Positions 33,648 to 33,751 of a stretch of 33,751 nucleotides of DNA are shown here, one piece after another. The translations under genes were made by a program, and so were the position numbers. The DNA comes from Nonomuraea sp. MG754425 (GTDB lineage Bacteria; Actinomycetota; Actinomycetes; Streptosporangiales; Streptosporangiaceae), in assembly GCF_021699195.1 (NCBI RefSeq), contig NZ_SSXE01000147.1:1-33751 (forward strand), given 5' to 3'. The stretch's first letter is position 1. Each line of letters opens with the position of its first letter. The notes under the pieces were generated by a model. It had not been told where the DNA came from, searched no databases, and was given only the letters and a program-made list of their open reading frames with translations.

Positions 33648-33751
33648 ATGACCGACAGCCGGACCGCAATCTTCGGCGACCATCGTGAGCTGCTGTTCTC
33701 CATCGTCTACAGCATGCTCGGCAGCGTCGCCGACACCGAGGACGTCCTGCA
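33648..33751 (+). CDS. ECF sigma factor, ECF41/SigJ-like (3' end outside window)
   Basis: ATG 33648 with AAAGGGG upstream. The 34 complete codons visible encode FGDHRELLFSIVYSMLGSVA and DTEDVLQ, which is sigma region 2.1-2.2 as seen in ECF41/SigJ sigma factors (H-R-x-L-L-F-x-x-x-Y-x-M-L-G-S-x-A-D-x-E-D). Region 4 and the C-terminal SnoaL-like extension typical of ECF41 lie beyond the window, so their presence cannot be checked. An ECF41-type promoter precedes it, implying autoregulation. No COE-type partner (carboxymuconolactone decarboxylase, oxidoreductase or epimerase) is seen upstream. Confidence 0.75.
   Translation, partial: MTDSRTAIFGDHRELLFSIVYSMLGSVADTEDVL

Overview
The window is high-GC actinomycete DNA. 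A sample line at 16501-16560 counts 44 G+C of 60. Several hallmarks point to a Streptosporangiales- or Streptomyces-like chromosome: GTG/TTG starts, ATGA stop-start overlaps, an IS701 remnant, STAS and ECF sigma genes, and a StrR/ParB-like regulator remnant. The genus is inference. I see no rRNA, tRNA or CRISPR array. Most of the window reads as accessory DNA.

Region 1 (1-5478): the 3' part of a giant multidomain gene that is already open at base 2. It carries decapeptide repeats, an ADP-ribosyltransferase-like domain, a well-preserved Nudix domain, a long Ala/Pro-rich helical middle and a C-terminal COOH-NH2 ligase (Amidoligase_2-type) domain. A small gene overlaps its stop codon. This looks like an effector or polymorphic-toxin-class protein plus a partner.

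Region 2 (5479-6314): a truncated ParB/StrR-like regulator remnant and a perfect 28-bp palindrome.

Region 3 (6315-24655): the core of the window and the best candidate for an undescribed system. Twelve plus-strand genes are followed by one convergent gene. In order they encode a lipoprotein-like secreted protein, a small beta-rich protein, an unknown protein, a DUF6603-type protein, two very large unknown proteins (754 and 1249 aa), two paralogous beta-sandwich-like proteins, a possible beta-propeller, a Cys-rich/Hint/degenerate-metallopeptidase/Ig-like protein, a zinc-ribbon protein, a secreted trypsin-like protease and a convergent paralog of the small beta protein. Several junctions overlap by 4 bp, so much of the set is probably translationally coupled. 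No export machinery or obvious catalytic engine is present apart from the S1 protease and the Hint domain.

Region 4 (24656-28320): a gene graveyard. It holds a carboxylesterase 5' end joined to an AraC 3' end, an IS701 transposase with two internal deletions, and a VOC gene with an internal deletion joined to an ABC-exporter 3' end. An apparently intact solitary MazF/PemK toxin and an intact exported protein lie among these remnants.

Region 5 (28321-33751): ordinary genes. These are a STAS anti-sigma antagonist, a cytochrome c oxidase subunit I without ctaC or ctaE beside it, two class I methyltransferases, an HSL-type esterase with a palindromic operator, and the start of an ECF41/SigJ-like sigma factor with a matching autoregulatory-type promoter. 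No gene-free stretch exceeds 300 bases.
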